Shown here piece after piece: positions 8,887 to 17,419 of a DNA stretch of 64,000 nucleotides (positions within the stretch are counted from its first letter, which is position 1; each line of letters begins with the position of its first letter). The notes beneath the pieces were generated by a model. That model was given only the letters and a program-made list of their open reading frames with translations, did no database searches and was not told the origin of the DNA. The position numbers were made by a program, and so were the translations under genes. The DNA comes from Bacillota bacterium (GTDB lineage Bacteria; Bacillota; Clostridia; Lachnospirales; Lachnospiraceae), in NCBI GenBank assembly GCA_023402845.1, contig JAEYFP010000008.1, forward strand, positions 1-64,000, in the 5' to 3' direction.

Positions 8887-9630
8887 TCAGTTATTTAGTA
8901 CAGAGGAAAAGCCCTCCTGTATAACCGTGTCCACAATGGAAGCATCTCCTGTTTTTACAATCTTCCCATCGGCCAGTATATGAACATAATCAACCGGCAG
9001 ATTTTGAAGAATTTTAGTAATGTGGGTGATGATCAGCATTGCATTATCCGCATTCCGAAAACGCGCGATATTTTCCGATATCAGCTTGACGGCATCCACA
9101 TCAAGTCCGGAATCCGTTTCATCAAGAATGGCAAGCTTCGGCTTCATCATCGCAAGCTGTAAAATTTCGCTTTTCTTTTTTTCTCCTCCGGAAAAGCCCA
9201 CATTTAAATAACGCTTTGCATAAGAGGCATCCATTCCAAGCTCTTCCATATTTTTTTTCAATTCCTCTTTAAACGCAAACAGCTTAACCGGTTTACCGGT
9301 ACAGGCTGCTCTGGAGGCCCTCAAGAAGTTTTCCAGCGTAACTCCCTGAATTTCCTCCGGTGCCTGAAATGATAAAAAGATCCCTCTTCTGGCTCTTTCA
9401 TCCGGTTTCTTACCAAGAAGCTCCTCCCCTTCAAACAAAATGCTTCCCTCCTGCGCCAAATAACGGGGATCTCCCATAATTACATTGGCGAGCGTTGATT
9501 TGCCTGCGCCGTTTGGTCCCATCAAAACATGTACTTCTCCGGGCCGTATCTTCAAGTCTACCCCCTTTAAGATTTCCTTTTCCTCTGCATAAGCATGCAA
9601 GCCGCTTACCTCTAGTAAGTTCTTTTGCAT
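8887..9630 (-). CDS. sufC: Fe-S assembly ATPase SufC
   Basis: A 247-residue ABC-type ATPase: Walker A GPNGAGKST (about residue 38), Q loop FLSFQAPEEI, signature FSGGEKKKSEI and Walker B LAILDETDSGLD, all typical of SufC rather than a transporter ATPase. It provides ATP hydrolysis to SufBD. The ATG at 9630 lies inside the end of the regulator gene, so translation is probably coupled. Confidence 0.95.
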   Translation of the reverse strand: MQKNLLEVSGLHAYAEEKEILKGVDLKIRPGEVHVLMGPNGAGKSTLANVIMGDPRYLAQEGSILFEGEELLGKKPDERARRGIFLSFQAPEEIQGVTLENFLRASRAACTGKPVKLFAFKEELKKNMEELGMDASYAKRYLNVGFSGGEKKKSEILQLAMMKPKLAILDETDSGLDVDAVKLISENIARFRNADNAMLIITHITKILQNLPVDYVHILADGKIVKTGDASIVDTVIQEGFSSVLNN

Positions 9631-10142
9631 TTTTCACACCTTCCTTCCGGTTTTGATTCCTGCTCCGTTTTTTCCGCTGTAATTTTGATATAACAGCCTT
9701 TCTTCAGCTTAATTCCATTAATGATGGCATCAAACATAGCTATGACCGCCCGAATTGTCTTTTCATCAAGTCCCTTAAGCGTTGTCTCAATCAGTGCATC
9801 GGTATCCTCATTATATTCGTCATATCCTCCGCATGCAGTTCTCCCGCTTTCTGTCAAACGGTAGTATACTTCTTTCTTATTTCCTTCCATACGATATGCT
9901 TCCAAATAATCTTTTCTCTCCAGCTTCCTTGCAAGCTGAACAACCGCACCGTTTGTAATTCCGAGATACCTCGATATTTCTCCCGCTTTTGCCTTTTCAT
10001 TTCTCTCCACGCATTTTAAAAAGGAAATATCAGAAAACGTCAGCGAATGTTCTGTTCCGTAACATCTTGAAGTCTTAATATCGCAAAGCATAATATTAAC
10101 AGCCTGATGAAACTTTTTAATCAACTCATTTCTTGAATTCAT
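9612..10142 (-). CDS. MarR-family regulator heading the suf operon
   Basis: A 176-residue winged-helix protein of MarR type: helix-turn-helix around residues 53-75 (AGEISRYLGITNGAVVQLARKLERKDYL), wing around 82-97 with YRMEGNKKEVYYRLTESG. It is the first gene of the suf operon and overlaps sufC by 19 nt. It has seven cysteines (20, 27, 44, 104, 150, 169, 172), the last two as CEKC in a basic tail, which suggests metal, Fe-S or redox sensing. Many Clostridia use an Rrf2 protein here, so a MarR protein is noteworthy. Role in suf control is inferred. Confidence 0.8.
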   Translation of the reverse strand: MNSRNELIKKFHQAVNIMLCDIKTSRCYGTEHSLTFSDISFLKCVERNEKAKAGEISRYLGITNGAVVQLARKLERKDYLEAYRMEGNKKEVYYRLTESGRTACGGYDEYNEDTDALIETTLKGLDEKTIRAVIAMFDAIINGIKLKKGCYIKITAEKTEQESKPEGRCEKCKRTY

Positions 10143-10193
10143 AGAATCACCTCACTATTTATTTTATACTAATTAAACAAAAAAACAATATTA

Positions 10194-10206
10194 TTTAGTT
10201 ACTAAA
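10194..10206. promoter_or_regulatory. Palindromic operator candidate for the suf MarR regulator
   Basis: TTTAGTTACTAAA is a perfect 13-bp palindrome around a central T, within the AT-rich region upstream of the marR-suf operon and divergent from dpaA. MarR dimers commonly bind such TTAG/CTAA palindromes, and a TATAAA -10-like box lies downstream on the minus strand. Autoregulation is inferred. Confidence 0.5.
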
Positions 10207-10262
10207 AAATATTCCTATTTGTCTCATTTTTTATTAATTATTACAAGAACTTTCGGCAAAGC

Positions 10263-10289
10263 ACAAATTTTATCCCAGTCCATATAATG
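10263..10289 (+). promoter_or_regulatory. Sigma-K/sigma-E-like promoter of dpaA
   Basis: AC at 10263-10264, a 16-bp spacer, then CATATAATG at 10281-10289. The -10 resembles the CATA-starting boxes of mother-cell sigma factors, and AC with 16 bp fits the sigma-K pattern. Dipicolinate synthase genes are mother-cell genes, which agrees. Confidence 0.55.
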
Positions 10290-10313
10290 TAGGATAGGGA
10301 GGAAATAAAATGT

Positions 10314-11162
10314 ATGAAAAAGACAGAAATTGGGATTTTTTGCGGCGACCGGCGCCACGTATATCTGGCAAAGTTGTTTTTGCAAAAAGGATATCCGGTA
10401 ACCGTGTACCGATTGCCCGAAACTATGCAGGGAGACGGCTGCATCACGGCACTTTCATTGGAAGAGCTTACTCAGCGCTGCCCGCTCCTGATCGGACCGA
10501 TTCCTTTTACAAATGATTCTAAACAGACAGTCCTGTCACTGCCCGGTCTGTTGAACAGCAGTCACTTTTTGGTCGGAGGGATCATCCCTCCGGAACTGAC
10601 CGATCTTTGTGAGGACAGAAAAATTCCTTATTATGATCTTATGAAGAATGAAAAAATAGCAATTCTCAACTCCGTTGCCACCGCGGAGGGCAGCATCATG
10701 GAAGCAATTCTGACCAGTGACAAAAATCTTCACGGAAGCAGCTGTCTGGTTATGGGTTATGGACGGTGCGCCAGAACTCTTGCGGAAAAACTAAAAGGTC
10801 TGGATGCCATTGTTACGGTGGCTGCCAGATCGGAAGCAGCTCTGGCCTTTGCACAGGCCTCCGGCTTCAGAGGAATTCCTCTGTCGGATAAGGACGGCCT
10901 TGCGGACTTTGATTTTATTTTCAATACAATCCCCGCCCTTGTGCTGGATCAGGACCGCCTTGCCCTGCTTAAGCAGGAAGCCGTTATTATTGATATTTCC
11001 TCGGCTCCCGGCGGTATTGACTATGGCTATGCAAAACAAAGAGGATTGAAGGTCAAGCTCTGCTCCGGACTTCCCGGAAAAATATCTCCCAAAAGCTCCG
11101 CAGATATTTTGGCAGATGAAATTATCCTGTTGATGAGAAAGGAGAAATTCCATGAATCTTGA
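10314..11162 (+). CDS. dpaA: Dipicolinate synthase subunit A
   Basis: A 282-residue dehydrogenase-like subunit of dipicolinate synthase (SpoVFA). The N-terminal part (residues 1-140) is followed by a Rossmann fold with VMGYGRCARTLAEKLKGL and VTVAARS, as in DpaA proteins. With DpaB it makes dipicolinic acid from the lysine-pathway intermediate in the mother cell, for export into the forespore. GGGAGG at 10297-10302 precedes ATG 10314. dpaB overlaps its end by 11 nt. This is direct evidence for a spore former. Confidence 0.93.
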   Translation: MKKTEIGIFCGDRRHVYLAKLFLQKGYPVTVYRLPETMQGDGCITALSLEELTQRCPLLIGPIPFTNDSKQTVLSLPGLLNSSHFLVGGIIPPELTDLCEDRKIPYYDLMKNEKIAILNSVATAEGSIMEAILTSDKNLHGSSCLVMGYGRCARTLAEKLKGLDAIVTVAARSEAALAFAQASGFRGIPLSDKDGLADFDFIFNTIPALVLDQDRLALLKQEAVIIDISSAPGGIDYGYAKQRGLKVKLCSGLPGKISPKSSADILADEIILLMRKEKFHES

Positions 11163-11760
11163 AGGAAAAAATGTGGGCATTGCTCTCACCGGTTCCTTTT
11201 GTACCTTTCATAAAGTTTTTCCGCAGATGGAACGGCTTGTGGCAGAAAAAGCTAATGTCTATCCAATCTTCTCCGAGTATTCCCAATGTGCGGATACCAG
11301 ATTCGGAAATGCGGACGACTTTCTTAAAAAAGCGGAAGAAATTACAGGAAATAAGCCTGTGGCTGCGATTACGGAAGCCGAAAAGCTGGGGCCGAACAAC
11401 TTGCTTGATATCATTGCCGTTGCTCCCTGTACCGGCAATACTCTGGCAAAAATGGCCAACGCAATTACCGACTCCACAGTTTTAATGGCTGTAAAAGGAC
11501 TGTTAAGAAACAATAAACCGATCGTCATCTCATTATCCACCAATGATGCACTCAGTAATAACTTAAAAAATATTGGAATGTTAATTAATACAAAGAACAT
11601 CTACTTTGTGCCCTTTGGTCAGGATAACTATCTTGGCAAGCCAAATTCCATGGTTTCCGACTTCAGCCTGCTTATTCCCGCCATTCATGAGGCTTTGGAA
11701 GGCCGGCAGCTGCAGCCGCTTGTCCTTACGCCCCTGCTGCCGCAGGATAACAGTAACTAA
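11152..11760 (+). CDS. dpaB: Dipicolinate synthase subunit B (flavoprotein)
   Basis: A 202-residue flavoprotein-family subunit (SpoVFB): N-terminal VGIALTGSFCTF, central APCTGNTLAKMANAITDS and VMAVKGLLRNNKPIVI typical of the DpaB/UbiX-like fold. It acts with DpaA. Some Bacillus strains carry a sporulation-excised element in this very gene; here dpaB is intact and the element sits in the next gene. The asparagine synthase gene begins 43 nt downstream with no terminator. Confidence 0.93.
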   Translation: MNLEGKNVGIALTGSFCTFHKVFPQMERLVAEKANVYPIFSEYSQCADTRFGNADDFLKKAEEITGNKPVAAITEAEKLGPNNLLDIIAVAPCTGNTLAKMANAITDSTVLMAVKGLLRNNKPIVISLSTNDALSNNLKNIGMLINTKNIYFVPFGQDNYLGKPNSMVSDFSLLIPAIHEALEGRQLQPLVLTPLLPQDNSN

Positions 11761-11803
11761 TGTTTGACTTATTCCGCAATGATACGGAGAAACGGAGACT
11801 TAA

Positions 11804-12976
11804 ATGTGTGGTATATCGGGTTTTTGCAATCTGAATACTGATTTTATGAAAGAGGAGGCAAGGTGGAAGCACGTGCTGAATCGCATGAAGCAAGCCATCA
11901 AGCACAGAGGACCAGATGAAGAAGGCGACTTCCTTTCCGCACAGGCCGGACTTGCGCACAGACGCCTTTCGATCATCGATTTGTCAAATGGTCAACAGCC
12001 TATGACAAGAAGCAAGGATGGCTGCACTTATACAATCGTTTACAACGGTGAGCTTTATAATACGAAGGAGCTGCAAAAGCAGCTCCTTACTATGGGCTGC
12101 CGTTTTGAAACACACTGTGATACAGAGGTTGTGCTGATGGGTTATATGACGTTAGGCATTGACTTCATTCGTCAGATGAATGGAATCTTTGCATTTGCAA
12201 TATGGAACGAAAACCATCACACGCTCTGCCTCGTCAGGGATCGGATGGGCGTCAAGCCTTTATTTTATGCACTTACCGACAACACGCTCCTCTTTGGCTC
12301 AGAGATCAAAGCCCTTTTTGAATTTCCGGGCTTTCAGCCCCGCGTCGATGCAGCCGGACTCTGTGAAATATTTGGTCTCGGCCCGGCCAGAACTCCCGGG
12401 CTCGGCGTATTCAAGGATGTCAGGGAGGTTCTTCCCGGGAGCTTTCTTCTGTTTGATTCCGGAGGCATCCGTGAGGATCCCTACTGGAAGCTTATCAGTG
12501 CACCACATGAGGATTCCTTTGCGGAAACGGTGGAAAAGACCGCTTACCTTTTGAAGGACGCAGTAAAACGGCAGATGGTCTCCGACATTCCTATCTGTAC
12601 CTTTCTGTCGGGCGGTATTGATTCCAGCCTTATCACTGCAATCTGCGCCGGGGAATTGAAAACTGAAGGGAAACAATTAGATACGTATTCGTTTGATTTT
12701 ATAGATAATGAAAAAAATTTCAAACCCAATTCCTTTCAGCCATCGCGTGACCGCCCTTATGTTACGATTATGGCTGATGCCGTTAACAGCCGGCATACGT
12801 ACCTTGAATGCAATAACACTGATCTGGCCGATCATCTGTACGACGCCGTTGATGCACGGGATCTTCCGAACATGGCGGATGTGGAATCCTCTCTGCTCTA
12901 CTTCTGCAAAGAGGTTTCTTACCGGAATAAAGTGACGCTTACCGGGGAATGCGCCGACGAATCAGGCTTTACATGA
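11804..12976 (+). pseudogene. asnB: Asparagine synthase, 5' part, interrupted by the serine-integrase element
   Basis: The first 386 codons of a glutamine-hydrolysing asparagine synthase: nucleophile Cys2 (MCGISGF), the glutaminase domain (HRGPDEEGDF, YNGELYN, GSEIKAL), and the synthetase ATP loop FLSGGIDSS. It reads to GECADE at 12959-12961 and then runs into element sequence (SGFT, stop). The remaining 230 residues start at 16727 in the same frame. Joined, they give a 616-residue protein, the normal family length. In its present form the ORF lacks the C-terminal half of the synthetase domain. The operon with dpaAB implies mother-cell expression, like AsnO of Bacillus. Confidence 0.92.
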
Positions 12977-12981
12977 TAACA
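12969..12981 (+). repeat. Left arm of the integrase attachment site (inverted repeat)
   Basis: TTACATGATAACA, perfect inverse of 16703-16715. It begins 8 nt inside the GA core at 12959-12960 at the left end of the element, matching the spacing at the right end. Confidence 0.85.
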
Positions 12982-13042
12982 GTCATCGGTATAGAAAATT
13001 GCAAAAAAATATAATATTTTGTAAAATATATCAATAAATCCC

Positions 13043-13069
13043 TAAAGTTTTGATTATTATTGTCGATAT
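13043..13069 (+). promoter_or_regulatory. Sigma-D (sigma-28) type promoter of the element's chemotaxis receptor
   Basis: TAAA at 13043-13046, 15 bp, then GTCGATAT at 13062-13069, against the flagellar sigma-D consensus TAAA-N15-GCCGATAT. It lies 82 bp before the receptor ATG and inside the mobile element. It implies the cargo gene is read by the host motility sigma factor. Confidence 0.7.
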
Positions 13070-13151
13070 AATTTTATAAAGTGTTTTTATGTAAATATTT
13101 TGTTAATAAAAGATTAAAAAAATACCAAAATTAAAGTTAGGAGTAATCGTT

Positions 13152-14873
13152 ATGCGTAATTTATTAAGAAACATCCCTGTTTTTTGGAAATTGCTAGTAA
13201 TTTCGTTAACTGCAGTAATTTTGATTTTTTTCACATGGGGGCTGACCGTGATCTCCATGGAACGCACACAAATCAGTGAAGACCGCAAATATGTTATTTA
13301 TAACGATTTAGCAGACACCTTAAAAATGCGTTCAGAGATTACGAGCCACGCAGGAAGTATCGACGCAATTTATGCCTCTGCATTAGCCTACACATTGGAG
13401 ACTGATAACACTAAATTAGAGGAACTCAAAGCAGACTATGACGAACTCAAAGCCGCCTACATAGAAGTCCATCAAACCTGGCTAAACTCTGCGGAATCCG
13501 ATGAGGAATTAAAAGCCATTATCACCGAACAGTTAAGCAAGGCCGATGAATTATTTGAAGTGTTTGAACAGGATATCATAAGTGCAAAGCAGGCTGATCC
13601 TAATAGTACCGCAAACAGTGCTGTTGAAAAGATCACGGATGCCTACAATGCATATGAAACCACTACAAGTACAACTAAGGCGTATGCCGATAATAAATAT
13701 AACGAATCTCTCCAGGTTGCCCTTGACACCAACAATCAAACAACTGTTATATTGTTTATTATTATTGGTGCTGCCTTAACAATCAGTGTATTGGTAAGCT
13801 TTGCAATTTCAGATTCTCTGCGTAAACATTTAGAATATGTAACACAAATAACTGACAGAATTTCCGAGGGCGAATTTAATATTGATATTGATCCCGCTAT
13901 GATGTCCAAGGATGAAGTTGGCAGGCTCGCCAAGTCTACCGACAATATTTTAAAACGACTAAACCAGTATATTGATTATATTAATGAAATTATTTTAGAG
14001 TTGAACATGATGGCGAATGGAAATATGGTTATCACGCTCGAGCAGGAATATATCGGTGAATTTGCTCCTATCAAAGAAGCGCTGATCCATATTTCAGAAT
14101 CCTTAAAAGGCACTCTTCTGGAGATAAACACTGCATCCAACCAGGTCAACTCAAGTGCCGATGAGGTGGCAAATGCGGCTCAAACGCTTGCCTCCGGTTC
14201 CACACAGCAGGCTGCAGCAATTGAGGAGCTGACTGCCTCTATCAGTGATATCAGCGAAAAAATCAAGCTGACTACAGGAAATGCCGATGTGGCAAAGAAA
14301 TTGTCAAACGAATCTGCCGACGAGGTCGAAAAAGGCAACACCAATATGAACGATATGCTTGCAACTATGGATCATATCCAAACATCATCCAATGAAATCA
14401 TTAAAATTATCAAGGTAATTGATGCCATTGCCTTTCAGACCAATATTTTATCACTTAACGCTTCCGTTGAGGCAGCTCGCGCGGGTGCGGCCGGAAAGGG
14501 TTTTACGGTTGTCGCGGACGAGGTAAGAAATCTGGCTGCAAAATCCGCCGAGGCAGCGAAGGCAACAGCAGCTCTTATCAATAACAGCATACAGTCAATC
14601 AGTGACGGGCAGAAGGTTTCCGTACAGCTTGCGGAAGTGTTTAAACGGATTGACGATATGTCAAAGAGAACATCACAGCTCGTAAATGAAATTTCAGAGG
14701 CCACTAATGAACAGTCCATCGCAGTTGAGCAAATCCAGGTAGGCTTAACTCAGATTTCAGGAGTGATTCAGGAAACCGCCGCCACCGCAGAGAACAGCTC
14801 TTCGGCAAGTGAAGAGCTTGCGGCACAGTCTAAGGCAATGCGCGATTTAGTGAGTCAATTTACACTTGAATAA
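13152..14873 (+). CDS. Methyl-accepting chemotaxis protein carried by the element
   Basis: A 573-residue receptor: membrane helix 1 (about 12-35), an extracellular four-helix-bundle-like domain (36-195, rich in E, K, A and T), membrane helix 2 (197-219), a HAMP domain and linker (220-330), and a full signalling domain whose hairpin tip reads [40 protein letters not shown]. It should signal to CheA-CheW at the cell pole. It is intact and the only evident cargo of the insertion. The ligand is not predictable. RBS AGGAG lies 8 nt before the ATG. A chemoreceptor is an unusual passenger for a small integrase element. Confidence 0.92.
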   Translation: MRNLLRNIPVFWKLLVISLTAVILIFFTWGLTVISMERTQISEDRKYVIYNDLADTLKMRSEITSHAGSIDAIYASALAYTLETDNTKLEELKADYDELKAAYIEVHQTWLNSAESDEELKAIITEQLSKADELFEVFEQDIISAKQADPNSTANSAVEKITDAYNAYETTTSTTKAYADNKYNESLQVALDTNNQTTVILFIIIGAALTISVLVSFAISDSLRKHLEYVTQITDRISEGEFNIDIDPAMMSKDEVGRLAKSTDNILKRLNQYIDYINEIILELNMMANGNMVITLEQEYIGEFAPIKEALIHISESLKGTLLEINTASNQVNSSADEVANAAQTLASGSTQQAAAIEELTASISDISEKIKLTTGNADVAKKLSNESADEVEKGNTNMNDMLATMDHIQTSSNEIIKIIKVIDAIAFQTNILSLNASVEAARAGAAGKGFTVVADEVRNLAAKSAEAAKATAALINNSIQSISDGQKVSVQLAEVFKRIDDMSKRTSQLVNEISEATNEQSIAVEQIQVGLTQISGVIQETAATAENSSSASEELAAQSKAMRDLVSQFTLE

Positions 14874-14882
14874 TAAGCTGCT

Positions 14883-16475
14883 CTAAAGCCTCGGATAAAT
14901 CGTCAGCTCAAATTCATCTGTTGAAATTCCACGATAGGCTCCGCTTTTTTCTTTCACATAAACCGCTTTCTCGAGAATCTCTCTGAGAAGGCGGTTTTTT
15001 TCTCCGGGTGTTTTCAGTGCATCATACACTTCCATGATCTTTTCAGGTTTGGGGATAATTTCGTTTGTTTGTGCCGTTGTATTTTTTTCCTGATCCAATT
15101 CATTTTGGAGATCGGCCAGTTCGGATTCGATCTGTCCAATTCTTCTCCTTATAGCCTGCGAGCGTTCTTGAAAAATCTCCGTTGTATAGATGCCGCGTTC
15201 CAGCAAATCATAAGTGTTCGACAATTGCATTGTAAGCTCTTTACATTCTGTGCAATTGCGTTCAATCGCCTCCTCCAGCAGATTAGTTATCACCGTATGT
15301 TCCCGACTTATCTTTGGCTGTGCCCAATCGAGTTTATAATTTTCCAGCCAATCACTCAGTGCCGCAGTTAACCGCTCCTCCACTAAACCAATCGGTGCAG
15401 ACACATTGCAGCACTCACGGCTGTGACAGATGAGGTATTCTTTTTTCTTTTGATCAGAAGCTTTCCGAAACGTCATTTTTCGTCCGCATTTTCCGCAGAT
15501 AATCAATCCTGCCATCGGATTTTTTATATTCCTCTTATAGCCTACAGAGACAGATGAGTGCTCTGCAAGAAGTTCCCGCGCACGATTGAAAACAGCTTCC
15601 TCAATAATTGCATCATGCAGTCCATCTGCCAAAATATAATCGTTGCCGGCATGGATCGGGCGGGTGGATATTCTTTTGCCATTTATAATTTTTGTTTGCT
15701 TCTTTCTGTAGCCCCAACGAATTTTTCCGATATACACCGGATTTGTCAAAATATTTTTCACTGTTTCCTTCTGCCAATAATCATGTGTTGCAGGGATAAT
15801 TTTCATTTCGTTCAATTTCCGCGCAATGGCTTGTATTCCAAGGCGGCGAAGCTCACCTCCCATTCTGGTTTCTCCATGTACATAGTATTCAAATATGAGC
15901 TTAACAACCTCCGATTGCTCGGGAATGATCCGCAATGTCGGAGCATTCTCCTTATTGCGAATACGTTCATAGCCATATGGCGCACGACTGCCTTGATACC
16001 GTCCTTCCCGTGCCGCCGCTTCGCGCCCGCGCTGTAAACGGCGGTTGATCGTTTTATATTCACGACGTGACATGAATAAACCAAATTCAAAATATTCCTC
16101 ATCAAATTCGTCCTGGGGATCATAGTCTTTGTTCGGCGTAATAATTTTTGTACCGCTGTACTTGAAAGTCTGCGCCATAATTCCTTGGTCAATGGTATCC
16201 CCTCTGGCCAAACGTTCAATTTCCATGACAAGAACACCGTCCCATTTTCCCGCTTCAACCTCGGACAGCAGCCGCTGCATTTGCGGGCGGGCGGCAATGG
16301 TATCCCCGGAGACGATTTCCCGGTAAATAGCAATAATTATAAGTTTCTTGCGTACCGCAAGTTCCAGCAGTGTTCTTTCGTGCTTAAGCAGGGTTTCTCC
16401 CTCTCCGCGAGCTTCCGCTTCCGCATCCGCACGGGATTTTCTAAGATAAATAACATATCTGCCTTCATTCATCAT
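14883..16475 (-). CDS. Large serine recombinase (integrase/excisionase enzyme of the element)
   Basis: A 530-residue large serine recombinase. The catalytic domain begins YVIYLRKSRADAE with nucleophile Ser14 and contains the conserved MEIERLARGDTIDQG motif. A recombinase domain (RREYKTINRRLQRGREAAAREGRYQGSRAPYGYE) and a zinc ribbon (CGKCGRKM, then C...C in LICHSRECCN) follow, then a coiled coil (about 410-480) that in this family controls directionality. ATG 16475 is preferred; the frame stays open to 16673, but the extra N-terminal residues do not look like protein and overlap a better ORF. The gene faces inward from the right end, as expected for an integrase next to its att site. Confidence 0.93.
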   Translation of the reverse strand: MMNEGRYVIYLRKSRADAEAEARGEGETLLKHERTLLELAVRKKLIIIAIYREIVSGDTIAARPQMQRLLSEVEAGKWDGVLVMEIERLARGDTIDQGIMAQTFKYSGTKIITPNKDYDPQDEFDEEYFEFGLFMSRREYKTINRRLQRGREAAAREGRYQGSRAPYGYERIRNKENAPTLRIIPEQSEVVKLIFEYYVHGETRMGGELRRLGIQAIARKLNEMKIIPATHDYWQKETVKNILTNPVYIGKIRWGYRKKQTKIINGKRISTRPIHAGNDYILADGLHDAIIEEAVFNRARELLAEHSSVSVGYKRNIKNPMAGLIICGKCGRKMTFRKASDQKKKEYLICHSRECCNVSAPIGLVEERLTAALSDWLENYKLDWAQPKISREHTVITNLLEEAIERNCTECKELTMQLSNTYDLLERGIYTTEIFQERSQAIRRRIGQIESELADLQNELDQEKNTTAQTNEIIPKPEKIMEVYDALKTPGEKNRLLREILEKAVYVKEKSGAYRGISTDEFELTIYPRL

Positions 16476-16629
16476 CAGAAGTGACGGCACCTTCAGACCG
16501 GCTCGGCAATGCGGTTTTTGCCGCTGTGACAACAAGCTCGAGAATGCTGTTTTTGCAGTCCGCGCGCACCTTATCATCTTTGATGATAATATGTGTATTC
16601 TCGATGTAATACTCTTTCTTAACAGACAT
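16465..16629 (-). CDS. 54-residue ORF upstream of the recombinase, candidate recombination directionality factor
   Basis: A short ORF (MSVKKEYYIENTH..., ending in SDDE) that lies directly before the recombinase and overlaps its start by 11 nt. It is too short for usual ORF lists. The sequence has an alternating hydrophobic-charged N-terminal half and an acidic tail. In phage SPbeta a 58-residue protein (SprB) directs excision by the serine recombinase SprA; size and position invite the same role here, but no homology can be claimed. It sits behind the sigma-E-like promoter at 16656-16685. Confidence 0.6.
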   Translation of the reverse strand: MSVKKEYYIENTHIIIKDDKVRADCKNSILELVVTAAKTALPSRSEGAVTSDDE

Positions 16630-16655
16630 ATAACCACCGCACACTCTTTTATATG

Positions 16656-16685
16656 AGTATATGGGACGGACAAATTTTATTATGA
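16656..16685 (-). promoter_or_regulatory. Sigma-E-like promoter of the recombinase operon
   Basis: On the minus strand TCATAAT (16679-16685), a 15-bp spacer and CATATACT (16656-16663). Compared with the sigma-E consensus KMATATT-N14/15-CATACAMT this matches 6 of 7 and 7 of 8 positions. It is 27 nt before the 54-residue ORF. It would place the recombinase under mother-cell control during sporulation. Confidence 0.6.
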
Positions 16686-16702
16686 CAGAAGCGGCATGTG
16701 GA

Positions 16703-16715
16703 TGTTATCATGTAA
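16703..16715 (-). repeat. Right arm of the integrase attachment site (inverted repeat)
   Basis: TGTTATCATGTAA, perfect inverse complement of 12969-12981, ending 8 nt before the GAA shared with the left junction. Confidence 0.85.
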
Positions 16716-16726
16716 CACCTATTGAA

Positions 16727-17419
16727 ATATTCGGAGGCTATCCATGGTTTCATAAGGAAGAAATGATGTCAGCCAATACGTTTCCCTGGTCAAGGGATAT
16801 GCAGACAAGGACACAGCTGCTGTCAAAGGATTTGCTTTCCTCGATTGATCTCTTCGGCTATGTACAGTCCACCTATGAAAAATCGGTCGGGGAAACTCCG
16901 CTTCTTAACGGAGAAAATTCTACGGAAGCACGCCGCCGTGAAATTGCCTATCTCAATCTCAAGTGGTTTATGGCAACTCTGCTTGAGCGCATGGATCGCT
17001 GCAGCATGTATTCCGGTCTGGAAGCCCGTGTTCCCTTTGCAGACCATCGTATTGTTGAATATATTTGGAATGTCCCCTGGGATATGAAATCACACAACGG
17101 CCTTGTAAAGGGCCTTTTACGGGAAGCGGGTGCAGGACTTATTCCCGACGAAATCCTTTATCGCAAAAAGAGTCCCTATCCCAAAACCTATCATCCCGAC
17201 TATGAAAAAATGCTGGGCAACCGACTTTTAGACGTTTTATCCGATCGAAATGCACCCATTCATGCCCTGATAGATGAAAATAAGGTAAACGCCTTTCTGG
17301 CCTCTCCCTCGGACTATGGTAAACCCTGGTACGGACAGTTGATGGCAGGGCCGCAGCAGATTGCCTACCTTCTGCAGATCGACTATTGGCTGAAAAAATA
17401 TCATGTTTCCATTGTTTGA
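16727..17419 (+). pseudogene. asnB: Asparagine synthase, 3' part, downstream of the element
   Basis: The C-terminal 230 residues of the split asparagine synthase, resuming at IFGGYPWFHKEEMM in the same frame as GECADE upstream. It contains the conserved EARVPFADHRIVEY and KSPYPKTYHP segments of the synthetase domain. An ATG at 16661 inside the element could start an ORF through it, but the first 22 residues are element sequence without family similarity and no good ribosome site is seen. It is well preserved, with no stop or frameshift, which argues that the gene is still used after excision. Confidence 0.92.

Larger units (their letters stand above)
12959..16726. mobile_element. Skin-like serine-integrase element inserted in the asparagine synthase gene
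   Basis: A 3,765-bp insertion bounded by GAA at 12959-12961 and 16724-16726. Removing it restores the reading frame exactly (GECADE joined to IFGGYPWF). Just inside the ends lies a perfect 13-bp inverted repeat (TTACATGATAACA, 12969-12981; TGTTATCATGTAA, 16703-16715). In the circular form the arms would sit symmetrically, 8 nt on each side of a GA dinucleotide, as in a serine-integrase attP. Contents: a chemotaxis receptor on the plus strand, and a large serine recombinase with a 54-residue ORF on the minus strand. No conjugation or phage structural genes are present. Developmental excision is inferred. Confidence 0.9.

Noticed and set aside
12950..12976. Asparagine synthase as a simple truncated pseudogene or sequencing error
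   Set aside because: The missing part is found intact 3.7 kb downstream in the same frame, and the insert has symmetric integrase ends. Ordinary decay does not explain this.
16476..16673. A 66-residue N-terminal extension of the serine recombinase
   Set aside because: The open frame reaches 16673, but the extension has no recombinase features, crosses the sigma-E-like promoter and overlaps a better ORF on the same strand. The catalytic domain begins right after the ATG at 16475.
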